The notes beneath the pieces are model-generated. The model was not told the DNA's origin, made no database searches, and saw only the letters and a program-made list of their open reading frames with translations. A stretch of 64,000 bases of DNA from an uncultured Planctomycetales bacterium (GTDB lineage: Bacteria > Planctomycetota > Planctomycetia > Pirellulales > S012-138), in assembly GCA_937982665.1 (NCBI GenBank), contig CALJLD010000048.1, forward strand, positions 1 to 64,000, read 5' to 3'. Both the position numbers and the translations under genes were made by a program. Positions 18,408 to 27,319 of the stretch are shown in pieces; the stretch's first letter is position 1; each line of letters opens with the position of its first letter.

Positions 18408-19580
18408 TTACTGTTCAAAGACCTGCCCGTTGACCATGACAAAGCGGATGCCGCTGGTGAACTCCATGGGATCGCCATCAACGGCGACCAGGTCCGCATC
18501 CATGCCTGGGGCAATTGTGCCAACGCGATCCGAGACACCGATGAGCTCCGCCGGCGTTTTGGTGATGGCTTGCAACGCTTCGTTTGGCTCGAGACCAAAC
18601 CGGCAGGCAAAGCGTGCTTGCTCCAGCAGGTTACCGCCGGAGAAGGCGAACGTAATGCCAGCCTCGGAAAGCAAACCCGCCTGGTTATAAGCAAGTTCAG
18701 TTCGTTCCGGTCCGTTGGAGCTTCCGGTTGTCATTGGGCCGAGGATCACCGACAAACCAGCTGCCGCGACCTGCTCCGTCACTTTGTACGTTTCTTGACC
18801 ACCCACAATGACCGGCGGCGCGAAGTCAAACTCTTCGCCAATGGTCAAAAGTGCGGTGATGTCATGCGAAGTCCGAGCAACCGCCATGAGCGGACGCTGG
18901 CCGGACAAGCCGGATTCGATTTCGTCCCGTGCCGTAACTTCGCGCCCGCGACGAACCTTGTCGAACGTGCTCCGCAAGATCCACACAACGCCCATACGGT
19001 TTGTGGGCAAACGGTTGTACAACCCATCAGGGCGGCTGCGAGCACCGTTGCGACGCGCGGGGTCCGAGCACACGCTGATGAACAGCGCCGCGTCGTTCTG
19101 CAAAATCCGCGAGTCTTTCTCGCCGGTGGTTTTTGCCAGGCATGAGCAGCCTGCGATCACGTTCTCCGTGCCAGGGCAGATTGCCAATGTTGTGGTTCCC
19201 GTGGCCAGCGATTCCTCGAAGCCACGATCATTCCAATCAATCGCCAGCGCGGGGCAGAAATCGGGCGTTAACTCCGCGGTGAATTCATCCGTGCCGCCGG
19301 CGAGTCCGGTTTGTGTGTATGCATCCACAAACCCAGGCAGCAAGGAAGAGTCTTCGCCCAAGTCCACCACCGTGGCGTCCGCAGGCGCATTCACCGTCCT
19401 GCCAACAGCGGCGATTTTGCCATCAGTCACCAAGACCTGTCCTGGCGAAAGCGGCTCGCCGGTCATTGTGTAGACCGTGCCGGCTTTGTAGAGCGTGGAC
19501 TCCGCTGCGGCTGGGGCGACGCATGCGACGCAAAGCAGCCCAAACGCCACGCAAACACGCAAAACTGAAGTGGTATTCAT
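18408..19580 (-). CDS. Secreted degenerate amidohydrolase paralog 2
   Basis: A 390-residue exported protein. I chose the ATG at 19580, which begins a clean signal peptide (MNTTSVLRVCVAFGLLCVAC, cleavage near APAAAE). The frame is open to 19739, but those 53 extra codons overlap the upstream gene and look non-natural. Strand 1 reads PGFVDAYTQTG in place of DxHxH. Strand 5 (LMAVARTSHD) has Ala where the metal His is expected, and strand 8 (FAFSGGN) lacks the Asp. The C-terminal signature GVSDRVGTIAPGMDADLVAV is retained. It is compact and lacks the Gly/Arg insert. 40 bp separates it from paralog 1. Confidence 0.84.
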   Translation of the reverse strand: MNTTSVLRVCVAFGLLCVACVAPAAAESTLYKAGTVYTMTGEPLSPGQVLVTDGKIAAVGRTVNAPADATVVDLGEDSSLLPGFVDAYTQTGLAGGTDEFTAELTPDFCPALAIDWNDRGFEESLATGTTTLAICPGTENVIAGCSCLAKTTGEKDSRILQNDAALFISVCSDPARRNGARSRPDGLYNRLPTNRMGVVWILRSTFDKVRRGREVTARDEIESGLSGQRPLMAVARTSHDITALLTIGEEFDFAPPVIVGGQETYKVTEQVAAAGLSVILGPMTTGSSNGPERTELAYNQAGLLSEAGITFAFSGGNLLEQARFACRFGLEPNEALQAITKTPAELIGVSDRVGTIAPGMDADLVAVDGDPMEFTSGIRFVMVNGQVFEQ

Positions 19581-19620
19581 GTTCTTCACGATCCAGGACC
19601 TGAATGACATAGGTCGTGCG

Positions 19621-22125
19621 TTAGTCCGTAATGCGGCCCGATGTGCGAACCGTTTCCAACTCACTTTGAACCACAACGCGTGCGGGAACCGCGCGCAAGT
19701 CCAGCGGGCTGCCTGTCCAAACAACAAAGTCGGCCACACTGCCTTCGTTCAAACGAGCAGTGCCTGCGGGCATGCCAACAACGTCCGCACCAACCGCGGT
19801 CAGCCCACGCAAGGCAACTTCGCTGGGCATCCCGGCGTTAACCGCCATGGCGGCTGTCATACGAATCGCTCGCGGCGTCTCACCCGAGAACGCGACAGGG
19901 ATTCTCGCTTGGGCGGCTTCGGCCAGTTGCTCGCAGTACAAGTCGTAATCGTTGTCATCAAAAGGACGGGCGATGATGCTCATTCCAGCACCGGAAATAT
20001 CACTGGTCAAACCCTGAATTCGCTCCGGTCCCAACAGGACGGAAGTGAAGTCATATTTTGAGGTTAGGGTGATCGCGGCTTGGACTTCCGGAGCTGTTTC
20101 CGCAGCCAACACCGCTGGCCGGCCGCCTGTCACCACGGCATCGACATTCGAGCGGCGCTCCCGCTCAATTGCCCTGGCAACCGGATCAGGCACGTACAGT
20201 CGCGTGACAGGAGTACTGCCGCCAAAGAGCGAATCCAGGAAAATCACCTGGCCAACCAATGAACTCGGCAACCGGTCGTTGCTGCGAGCGTCGCTGGAAA
20301 GAACAAACTTGCCGGCGATGTCATTTGCCACAACCGGCTTCTTCGCTCCCAAGCGAACGTGGGCCATGACACCAGCCGAAGGATTCACGGATGTGGGCGC
20401 GAATCCGACATTCACAAAACCGCCTTCGAGCATTTTCTTGGCGACAGGCGAACTGGCCTCGATCACGTCCGCAGCGCGAAGCTGGCTCGAATCAGCCTCG
20501 GTGTCGTCATTGAGCATCGACTGCTGACCCAAGTACGAATGGGCATTTACCAGGCCCGGCGTAATCACAGCATCGCCAACGTCAAACACCGGCACGTCTT
20601 CCGGTGCTGAAATGGTGCGGCCAATCGCGGAGATCAGACCATTTTGCACAAACATCTCCGCCGGCTGCATCTCGCCGTTGGCGTTCAACATTCGTTGGGT
20701 GCGAATCACGTACGCCAATGGCATTACTTCGGGCAGTTCCACTGCCGCAACGCCAGTGTTATTGGGAGAAGCGTCCGCGTTTTCGTAAACAACTTCGCCA
20801 CGGGTCATCACCATCCGAGTGGAAGCGGCCGGATCCAGCGGATCGCCTGCAAATATGGCGAGGTCCGCCTGCATGCCAGGGGCGATGGACCCAACCTGAT
20901 CGGCCACGCCCAAAATTCGGGCGGCTTCAACGGTGACGGCACGCAAAGCGCTCTCCGCTTCAACACCAGAAGCAATCGCTGCGGCGGCTTGTACGCGCAA
21001 CATCCGTGAACCGCGGGCTTCAGGCGAGTAAGTGGCCAAAGCCCAACGGTTTGTGGACTCGGCGATGTTCGACAGCAGTTGATCATCACGATCTTGACGG
21101 TAGCTGGGGGCCGCGCCGGTTTCCCAGGCCGGACCAACCACCACTCGCGCTTGCCGAGCGGCGACTTCGGAGAGAGCCTCGCCGGGTGACGAAAGGCCAT
21201 CGACGATCAGATCGAACTCAAATTCGTCAGCCAATTCAAAAGCGGCTTGGACGACATCTTCCTGATGTGCTTCCAATCGCAACGGGATCTTGCGATCCAG
21301 AATGAGTTCAATCAATTCCTTGGTCTTATTAGGTTGCGTTACTGCGGCTCCTCGACCTCCGCCACCTCGGCCAAAACGGCCGCGCCGCCCTTGCTGCAGG
21401 TCTTCCGCACCGCCGCGGCGACCACGCCCAAATCCCTGCGTGTTTTGTTGTTGATTGTTGTTGTTGTTGTTGTTGTTTCCGGCTAGGTTCGGCGGATCTT
21501 CGCCATCTTTCACGGCCTGAAATGCGCGCCTAAAACGCTGAATCTGTGCGGCGCGGTCACGAACGGTGTCGCCGGTGATCCCCATTGCCGCCTGAACGGC
21601 CACATCATTGGCGACAACCAGGTCCTTTACGGAACTGCCGGGGCCAACCCGCAGCACGGCTCCGCGTCCGCCAAACACGCCTGTATTGCTTGGTTGAACA
21701 TAGACAGAAGTCACGCCTTGGCGGGAGACTTCGTGCCAGTCTTCCAGGAAGGGATTTACGCCATCCAGAATGTTGAGCGCGCCGCGGCTGCCGGCCTCGC
21801 CCCGAGCGGCGGCTGTGAGCCACAGGACACTGCGGCTATCAATCAAGCCGGGCGTCAGCGTGTGACCGGTAAGGTCGATCACAGTTGCGCCTTCGGGTGC
21901 TTGGACGTTCTCGCCAACGGACTTGATCTTGCCGTTCTCCACAACCACGGAACCTACAAAGGTCCCCTGTTCGGTCATGGTATGTATCGTCGCGCCCTGC
22001 AAAACAATCGTCGCAGCGGCATTCGTATCCGCGGCGGACGCTAAGCCGCAAAGCGGAACGATGACAAACAGCGAGGCGAGAATTGCGCACAGCCCACGAG
22101 TGGTGGCCAATCGAAGAGCCCGCAT
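19621..22125 (-). CDS. Secreted two-domain degenerate amidohydrolase (paralog 1, first gene of operon)
   Basis: An 834-residue exported protein with two tandem amidohydrolase-like domains. Signal peptide core LCAILASLFVIVPLCGLASA; AAGGG lies seven bases before the ATG. Domain 1 has PGLIDSRSVLWL and domain 2 has PGLVNAHSYLG, so neither has the HxH pair. Domain 1 keeps a strand-5 His (LRLEAHQ), but the strand-6 and strand-8 ligands are gone. Both C-terminal signatures remain (GVADQVGSIAPGMQADLAIF; a weaker copy in domain 2). An Asn/Gln run followed by a Gly/Arg block precedes strand 5 of domain 1. It is divergent from the AraC-type regulator across 448 bp, so the operon promoter should lie just upstream. 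Confidence 0.86.
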   Translation of the reverse strand: MRALRLATTRGLCAILASLFVIVPLCGLASAADTNAAATIVLQGATIHTMTEQGTFVGSVVVENGKIKSVGENVQAPEGATVIDLTGHTLTPGLIDSRSVLWLTAAARGEAGSRGALNILDGVNPFLEDWHEVSRQGVTSVYVQPSNTGVFGGRGAVLRVGPGSSVKDLVVANDVAVQAAMGITGDTVRDRAAQIQRFRRAFQAVKDGEDPPNLAGNNNNNNNNQQQNTQGFGRGRRGGAEDLQQGRRGRFGRGGGGRGAAVTQPNKTKELIELILDRKIPLRLEAHQEDVVQAAFELADEFEFDLIVDGLSSPGEALSEVAARQARVVVGPAWETGAAPSYRQDRDDQLLSNIAESTNRWALATYSPEARGSRMLRVQAAAAIASGVEAESALRAVTVEAARILGVADQVGSIAPGMQADLAIFAGDPLDPAASTRMVMTRGEVVYENADASPNNTGVAAVELPEVMPLAYVIRTQRMLNANGEMQPAEMFVQNGLISAIGRTISAPEDVPVFDVGDAVITPGLVNAHSYLGQQSMLNDDTEADSSQLRAADVIEASSPVAKKMLEGGFVNVGFAPTSVNPSAGVMAHVRLGAKKPVVANDIAGKFVLSSDARSNDRLPSSLVGQVIFLDSLFGGSTPVTRLYVPDPVARAIERERRSNVDAVVTGGRPAVLAAETAPEVQAAITLTSKYDFTSVLLGPERIQGLTSDISGAGMSIIARPFDDNDYDLYCEQLAEAAQARIPVAFSGETPRAIRMTAAMAVNAGMPSEVALRGLTAVGADVVGMPAGTARLNEGSVADFVVWTGSPLDLRAVPARVVVQSELETVRTSGRITD

Positions 22126-22573
22126 ATCGCACCCTTTGAAAGTGGAGAATGCACCAGGATCGCGCTATCCCCAAAGTCCTGCACAACTGTGGTTGATGGA
22201 CTTCAGGCGAGAGCCAACAGCTAGAAATGGTGATCAAGTCGACAAGGGGCGACGCCGACAAAAGAACGGTGAGGTCGCGGGCGGGCGAGACATCGTGTCC
22301 AAGCGGAACCTTGCCGAGAACTTCATCAAGCTAGGACGTTACCACCGCCACGGGGCAGTTGCAAGAAATTTCCGTTGGAAGATTCCAACCATTCTGCGTT
22401 GCGTGAGAAACTCTGCCAGTCGGGCAAATATGGATGGCATTTCTTGGATGTTTGACTATAGAAGCAAACCCGTCGCTGAGGATGAAGCTGTTGGATCTTA
22501 CGGGTTATGATGGCAGTCGCTGTGATCTGTCATAACAACCAGCGAACAAAACACCCGCGGCCGAAGCCAATCA
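22126..22573. other. Divergent intergenic region between the amidohydrolase operon and the regulator
   Basis: This 448-bp region should contain the promoters of both the seven-gene operon (-) and the AraC-type gene (+). I see no strong sigma-70 -35/-10 pair by eye. The one distinct element is a perfect 16-bp palindrome, listed separately. Confidence 0.6.
22374..22389. promoter_or_regulatory. 16-bp perfect palindrome, candidate operator
   Basis: GTTGGAAGATTCCAAC reads as two 7-bp arms around GA. It sits in the divergent region about 185 bp before the regulator start and 250 bp before the operon start. AraC proteins usually bind direct repeats, so another dimeric regulator is equally possible. 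Confidence 0.35.
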
Positions 22574-23416
22574 ATGACTGATCCCCATGAAGCTTCGACG
22601 GAGCCTACAAGCAGTTGTTTTCGTGAACAGGTTTTGCACAGCGGCGGCCTGCTGCACTCTTGTTGGTTGCTTGCGATCAACGACAAGAAGCCATCCGAGT
22701 TGCGGTTGTTTCCGGACGGATTCCTAGATCTGGTTGTCGCTTTGGGCCCAACCCCGCAGCTGATAATTGCGGATCAGTGTCAATCACTTCCTGGAGCCTT
22801 TCTCTTCGGTTCATTGACGCGCCCTGTCCGGGTGCGGTTCTTCGGACCAAGTCGTTGGCTGGCTTTGCGGTTTCGAGCGGCTTACGGCGGCGCCCCTGAG
22901 TTGCGAACAAACTCCGTACTGCCAGTTGCTCAGGCAAGCGACTTGTCCTTCTTGCCAAGGGAAGCCCAAACCACATTCCAGGCACTGCTACAAAGACCTA
23001 ACGAGGCAACACTTTGGTCCGCCGCGGACAGCCTTGCTGCTAAACGCCCAACCCACGATGCAAAGGATTGCGTTCTCACCGCGATGCGGAGAGCGGGCCG
23101 CGACGCAACACCCACACTGATCCAGGACCTTGCCGCTGACTTGGGGATTCGAGCCAGACAACTGCACCGGATGTTTGTCCGTCGAACGGGGCTGAGCCCG
23201 AAGTCCTTCTTCAATGTGATCCGGTTTCAGCACGCTCTGCGGCAAATCCGCGATGGTCAAAGCCAAGGCTTAGCACAAGTCGCACAAGCATGCGGGTACA
23301 GTGACCAAGCGCACATGGCACGAGAATTCCGTCGATTCGCAGGGATGTCTCCATCCAAGTTTGCAAACACTCTGGCACCGCGATATCGATCGATGAGGCA
23401 GCTTGCCGAGGCCTAA
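22574..23416 (+). CDS. AraC-family transcriptional regulator
   Basis: A 280-residue DNA-binding regulator. Residues 1-165 form an effector or dimerisation domain of the cupin-like kind (PDGFLDLVVALG, LPGAFLFGSLTRPVRVRF), resembling regulators with a DUF6597-like N-terminus. Residues about 190-275 form the two helix-turn-helix AraC domain (IQDLAADLGIRARQLHRMF; then GLAQVAQACGYSDQAHMARE and FRRFAGMSPSKF). The second recognition segment and the conserved GxSPxxF ending are intact. Its divergent position makes it the obvious candidate controller of the amidohydrolase operon, but that is inference. Confidence 0.88.
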   Translation: MTDPHEASTEPTSSCFREQVLHSGGLLHSCWLLAINDKKPSELRLFPDGFLDLVVALGPTPQLIIADQCQSLPGAFLFGSLTRPVRVRFFGPSRWLALRFRAAYGGAPELRTNSVLPVAQASDLSFLPREAQTTFQALLQRPNEATLWSAADSLAAKRPTHDAKDCVLTAMRRAGRDATPTLIQDLAADLGIRARQLHRMFVRRTGLSPKSFFNVIRFQHALRQIRDGQSQGLAQVAQACGYSDQAHMAREFRRFAGMSPSKFANTLAPRYRSMRQLAEA

Positions 23417-23466
23417 GCCAATGGCCTACGCCAATGGAAGCGTGACGCATCATAAGCGCCAAGAAC

Positions 23467-24366
23467 ATGTCCGATTCCGCAAATCCTTCCCCGCCGCCAC
23501 GCGCAAAAACGCCAACCGTTGAATCAGCGGGCAACGATACCGCTGCCGATGGCAGTGCGAATGCCGATCATCAACAGCAAGCCCGCAAGTGGTGGTTGGT
23601 GATTTGTGCGTGCCGCGCGTTGATGATCGCTTATGCGATTAACTACTTCATCGCCATCGTCGCTATTTTGAATTACGGCGCGATCGCGCTGGCGTTTCGA
23701 GCGGAGTGGGACGGAATTTTCTCCGAGGAATTCTGGCGAGCCGTGGCAATCACCTGCGTGGTCCTGATGGTGTTCGCTCAGATACTCAAACTGCTTGCGC
23801 TGGGTAGCTGTACCCACGCGCCACTGGCAAAAGCTTCCCAGCGTTTCGTGCTTGCGTGCGGGCTGTACGTGATTGGACTTTTTCTGGGGGTGATTTCCTG
23901 GATCAATCTAGCGTCGAGCGGACACGCAACACTCGCGGCGTTCTTGATTCCGGTGCTTGTATTGGCGACCTTGTCGTGGCGGCTGCTATGGTTTTCTGGT
24001 GTTAACATCATCGTGGCGACGCCGGCTGAAGTAACGCCTGCTGATCGTAGTGCCCAACAGATTCGCGGTTTGTCCACGTTGGGTTTGTTTTGCGCGCTGC
24101 TTGCTTTGGCCATGTCCGCGGGAATCGTTTCGTCCAATGAGTTCCCGAACATCGAGTTCAGTTTGATGACGGCGATTTTCTTTTGGCTCGCCGGCGCTGC
24201 CTCTCTGCTGGCCGACCTGTGCGTTGTCTTGGTGAGCTTTCTCGCGTCGCAATGGATTGCCAGAAAGCCGGGCGTAATTTCGGCTTCCGAAGAAAATCAG
24301 ACACCGGAAGCTCACGTACTGAGCGAAGCCGATGTCGAACGCATTCGCAGAGACCGCAATTGGTGA
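23467..24366 (+). CDS. Six-helix integral membrane protein, unknown function
   Basis: A 299-residue protein. Residues 1-40 are polar and Pro/Ala-rich (cytoplasmic tail). Six hydrophobic helices follow, including WWLVICACRALMIAYAINYF, a helix around TCVVLMVFAQILKLLAL, FVLACGLYVIGLFLGVISW, FLIPVLVLATLSWRLLWF, LSTLGLFCALLALAMSAGIV and one around FFWLAGAASLLADLCVVLV. The C-terminal 40 residues are charged. No transporter or enzyme signature is visible. It starts about 50 bases after the AraC gene, so co-transcription is possible. Confidence 0.68.
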   Translation: MSDSANPSPPPRAKTPTVESAGNDTAADGSANADHQQQARKWWLVICACRALMIAYAINYFIAIVAILNYGAIALAFRAEWDGIFSEEFWRAVAITCVVLMVFAQILKLLALGSCTHAPLAKASQRFVLACGLYVIGLFLGVISWINLASSGHATLAAFLIPVLVLATLSWRLLWFSGVNIIVATPAEVTPADRSAQQIRGLSTLGLFCALLALAMSAGIVSSNEFPNIEFSLMTAIFFWLAGAASLLADLCVVLVSFLASQWIARKPGVISASEENQTPEAHVLSEADVERIRRDRNW

Positions 24367-24465
24367 TTGCGGCGCGACGTTGACGTTTGCGACGTCCCAA
24401 GTTCTATTGTGGCTACGAGTACAATGAGCTGCTGTTAGTGGCGACATGTATCCTTGGAGAGATCA

Positions 24466-24747
24466 ATGCCGTCTCGTCGGACACCGCAGGAACAGATCAT
24501 GCTTGCGGCAAGGCTATACCACAACGGCATTGTTTGTCCCGCAGTGTGTTGGCGGCAGACAGTGGCTGTTACTGAGAACGCCAGTCTCACTGAACTATTG
24601 AACTCTCTGACACCCGCGGACCAGGCGTTTTTGCGTTCCGTCCACGACGAGCGCCCTGGATCGCTAGCAGCGCTCGCGGAAAACTATAAAGAGCCGCGTT
24701 TTCGCGAACTCTTGGAATGGATCGGTGAAACCGAAAAAGAGCAGTGA
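24466..24747 (+). CDS. Small soluble protein, unknown function
   Basis: A 93-residue protein. The ATG at 24466 has GGAGA six bases upstream; a TTG at 24454 in the same frame is less likely. It begins with a basic helix (RRTPQEQIMLAARLYHNG) and continues as a mostly helical acidic protein (SLTELLNSLTPADQAFLRSV). No motif recognised. It lies in a short gap between the membrane protein and a convergent lipoprotein gene. Confidence 0.5.
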   Translation: MPSRRTPQEQIMLAARLYHNGIVCPAVCWRQTVAVTENASLTELLNSLTPADQAFLRSVHDERPGSLAALAENYKEPRFRELLEWIGETEKEQ

Positions 24748-24773
24748 TCGTGTGATCGTCCACGAGCGCGCGG

Positions 24774-25529
24774 CTATTCCGTACCACTACCCGCGGCCAC
24801 AAACCGCAACGCGGACTGCAATTCGTCGTAGCTTGCGTTGGAGTAGTCGATACAAAACCAGAGCACCTTGCCGTCGGCATCGATCAGGAACAAGCGCGGA
24901 AGCGGGCCGGTGGAGACCTGGCTATACAACGCCTTGTCCGCGTCGTGGAGCGCGGCGAAGCCTTGCGGATCGGCCAGCGAAGCATCGTTGAGTTTCGTCG
25001 CGAGCAGTTCTTCCGCGGCTTGAGTATCCGCGCTTGTGTTGATTGCCGTGACGTTGACGCCGGGCTGCTTGCCAACGGTTTCAAACAACAGGTCTTCCAG
25101 CCACTTTACGGAATAGCTTTCGTCCGCCGACCAAAAGAGGACGACGCTGGCGGACGCACCAAACGTGGCGCGAAGCTCGGTGGCCTCTCCGCTGGAGTTG
25201 GATAACGCGGCAGCCGGGAATTGCTCGCCTTGTTTGATCAAGCAGGTGGCCGCGTCCCGCTCGGCCAGCTTGACCTCGACAATCGCCGCCGGCGGTGGCG
25301 AGTTGACGATCACGGGCGGTTGGCCTGCGTCGGGGTCATTCGCAGCTTGGGAATTTGCGGAAGCCGCGGATGGGGTTGGCGTGGTGGATTCGTCGGTGCC
25401 TGCAACAGGGCCCCTTTCCTGAACGGCTTGTTGCGATTCCTCTTCGCAGCCGGATGAAAGAATCAAAAGCGCCGCCAAGAGAGCAACGCTTGAAGTCGAT
25501 CGACCTTTCCGTTTCACTTGTGAATTCAT
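24774..25529 (-). CDS. Lipoprotein with a CXXC-less thioredoxin-like domain
   Basis: A 251-residue envelope protein. The N-terminus has a lipoprotein signal (ALLAALLILSSGC, with the lipobox Cys near residue 28), then about 60 residues of Pro/Ala/Ser/Thr-rich linker. From about residue 110 it looks like the redoxin/TlpA fold (ASVVLFWSADESYSVKWLED; later GPLPRLFLIDADGKVLWF). The usual CXXC position reads SADESY, so it cannot do disulfide exchange in the standard way. The cis-Pro loop (GPLPRLF) and the strand after it are kept. Function unknown; a binding or chaperone role is possible. It is divergent from the oxidoreductase gene across 120 bp. Confidence 0.75.
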   Translation of the reverse strand: MNSQVKRKGRSTSSVALLAALLILSSGCEEESQQAVQERGPVAGTDESTTPTPSAASANSQAANDPDAGQPPVIVNSPPPAAIVEVKLAERDAATCLIKQGEQFPAAALSNSSGEATELRATFGASASVVLFWSADESYSVKWLEDLLFETVGKQPGVNVTAINTSADTQAAEELLATKLNDASLADPQGFAALHDADKALYSQVSTGPLPRLFLIDADGKVLWFCIDYSNASYDELQSALRFVAAGSGTE

Positions 25530-25649
25530 GCTTCCGTTTCCCCTGATGGTCGTGTTCGCCGTGCTGGCGTTATTCTATGACTTGTCAGGCGGGACTGTAA
25601 GGATGTCATAAATTCCGACCAACTTTCGAGAACGAGTTCTTGATGCACG

Positions 25650-26681
25650 ATGAATGAGCCGGCCATCGATTTGTCGCAACTCCGTGTGGCCGTGGTTGGC
25701 TTGGGGTCCATTGGGAATCGCCATCTCCGTAACCTGGGCGAGTTAGGCGTAACGCAAAGGATTGTTGTTCGCCGAGCAGACGGAGCCAATCGACAGTTTC
25801 AAACAACGGCAGATGTGCGTGTGTGTCACAGTCCGCGCGAAGCGATCTCCGCCGGGTTGGACCTGGCGATCATCTGCACGCCGTCTCGGATGCACCACGT
25901 CTCGGCCGCGCCATTTCTTGAAGCGGGCGTTGCAGTGTTGATTGAGAAGCCGGTTGAGGCCCAATTGAGCGCGGCCGCGAAACTTCAACAACTGGCGACA
26001 CGGCACGAGTGTTACGCGAGCGTCGCCTATTGCATGCGTTATCATCCGGCTTATCGGGCCGCGAAGGAGTTCGTGCGGGCGGGTGAGTTGGGTGAAGTTC
26101 ATTCCGCGCGTGCGTGGTTTCATACTTACCTTCCGGACTGGCATCCCTATGAAGATTACAAACAGTCCTATGCCGCGCGGGCGGACCTTGGCGGCGGAGT
26201 GATTCCCACGTTGGATCACGAAGTCGATTTCTTACTCTGGGTCTTGGGCGATGCCGAACTGCGGTCCGCGCGATTGACGAGCGGTCGCGAGAGCTTGGGC
26301 ATTGATGTGCCTGCGGTCGCGGAGATGGAGCTAGAGCACACGTCGGGCTGTCGTTCGCAAATCAGTTTGAGCTTCGCCGAACGAAACTTCGCGCGCGGGT
26401 TTGAGTTTAACGGCGCGGCGGGAACTTTGAGCTTGGACTTCGCCGAAGGGGCCTTGCGATTTGTGACGCGAGATCAGCCTGATGACTCGCGCGAGATCGT
26501 GACTGCTGGGGCCGATGCCGTCGAAGCGATGTATAGAGATCTGCTGAGGAACGTCCTACGCGAGGTGGCCGCATCATCACAGCCAACAACTCCCCTTAGC
26601 GCCGGAGTTGCCGCACTAGCGATCTGCGAGCAGGCCATACACTTCGGCGGAGATTCGCCTTCCGCAGGCCGTTATTCGTGA
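25650..26681 (+). CDS. Gfo/Idh/MocA-family oxidoreductase
   Basis: A 343-residue NAD(P)-dependent dehydrogenase of the sugar/inositol oxidoreductase family. The Rossmann motif GLGSIGNRHLRNL lies at residues 17-29. The family's catalytic EKP is present (VLIEKPVEAQL, around residue 100). The C-terminal alpha/beta domain has a His-Asp-like pair (PTLDHEVDFLLWVLG). The cytoplasmic location is inferred from the lack of a signal peptide; many planctomycete relatives are exported. The substrate is unknown. No sugar catabolic genes are adjacent, so context does not help. Confidence 0.88.
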   Translation: MNEPAIDLSQLRVAVVGLGSIGNRHLRNLGELGVTQRIVVRRADGANRQFQTTADVRVCHSPREAISAGLDLAIICTPSRMHHVSAAPFLEAGVAVLIEKPVEAQLSAAAKLQQLATRHECYASVAYCMRYHPAYRAAKEFVRAGELGEVHSARAWFHTYLPDWHPYEDYKQSYAARADLGGGVIPTLDHEVDFLLWVLGDAELRSARLTSGRESLGIDVPAVAEMELEHTSGCRSQISLSFAERNFARGFEFNGAAGTLSLDFAEGALRFVTRDQPDDSREIVTAGADAVEAMYRDLLRNVLREVAASSQPTTPLSAGVAALAICEQAIHFGGDSPSAGRYS

Positions 26682-27319
26682 TGGCTTAGCTGAGACGGCG
26701 GGGGTGACTTTCGCATGCAAGCAACTGCTGCCACTGTGCCACTCATCGATTGCTCCCAGCACGCGATCGACCTTTGCTTAAGCAGAAGTTGACGTCTCGT
26801 GACGAAAGGCCTTGCCGATTGAATCCAGGCAGGACCCCAGAGCCGCGCGCTATCACCAGTCAATTCCGATAATAAATCCTGGAGAGGGGCTTCGCAGATG
26901 ATGTAGGAGTCAATATTGCTAACCGTCTTGCAGTCAGACTCGCAATGTTTGTGGCACATGTACCATACAATAAACGGCAAATGATGTGCCCGATCTGCTG
27001 CCTGCCATACCCGGATCTTCGCCCCCCATCAGCGGGGACACGGTTGGCTTGGCGCGATTTGACCCGCGGAGCTCAACTCGTTCGGTCGATTGAGCGTTGC
27101 TCAGTTGGGTGCCATGCTCAAACTCGTTTGAGCAGCAATGTGCTGTGTTGGGAGTGTTGGCTTGCGCGTTAGTCCCGAACCGCGCAAGTCAGAATGGTGG
27201 CTAGTTGCCGCTTTCGAATTGAAGAAGGAAACCAAGCGCACAAGAAAGCCCCGGCTTGAAACAAAGCCGGGGCGTATCATCTTGATGTCGATGTTCTTCG
27301 ATGAAGCGAACACTTCGCG
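26682..27319. other. 638-bp gene-free stretch
   Basis: No credible gene found on either strand. A frame at 26945-27172 (+) would encode a Cys-rich 75-residue peptide, but it has no ribosome site and no recognised fold. The right end contains the terminator of the parvulin gene. The stretch may hold a decayed gene or a non-coding RNA. Confidence 0.45.
27243..27273 (-). terminator. Intrinsic terminator of the parvulin gene
   Basis: Arms gccccggctt (27248-27257) and aagccggggc (27264-27273) pair perfectly around gaaaca. On the - strand the stem is followed by tttctt. It lies about 47 bases after the stop codon at 27320. Confidence 0.85.

Noticed and set aside
26945..27172. Cys-rich 75-codon frame on the + strand (CPICC ... 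CWEC)
   Set aside because: No ribosome site, no recognised zinc-finger spacing, and composition unlike the neighbouring genes.
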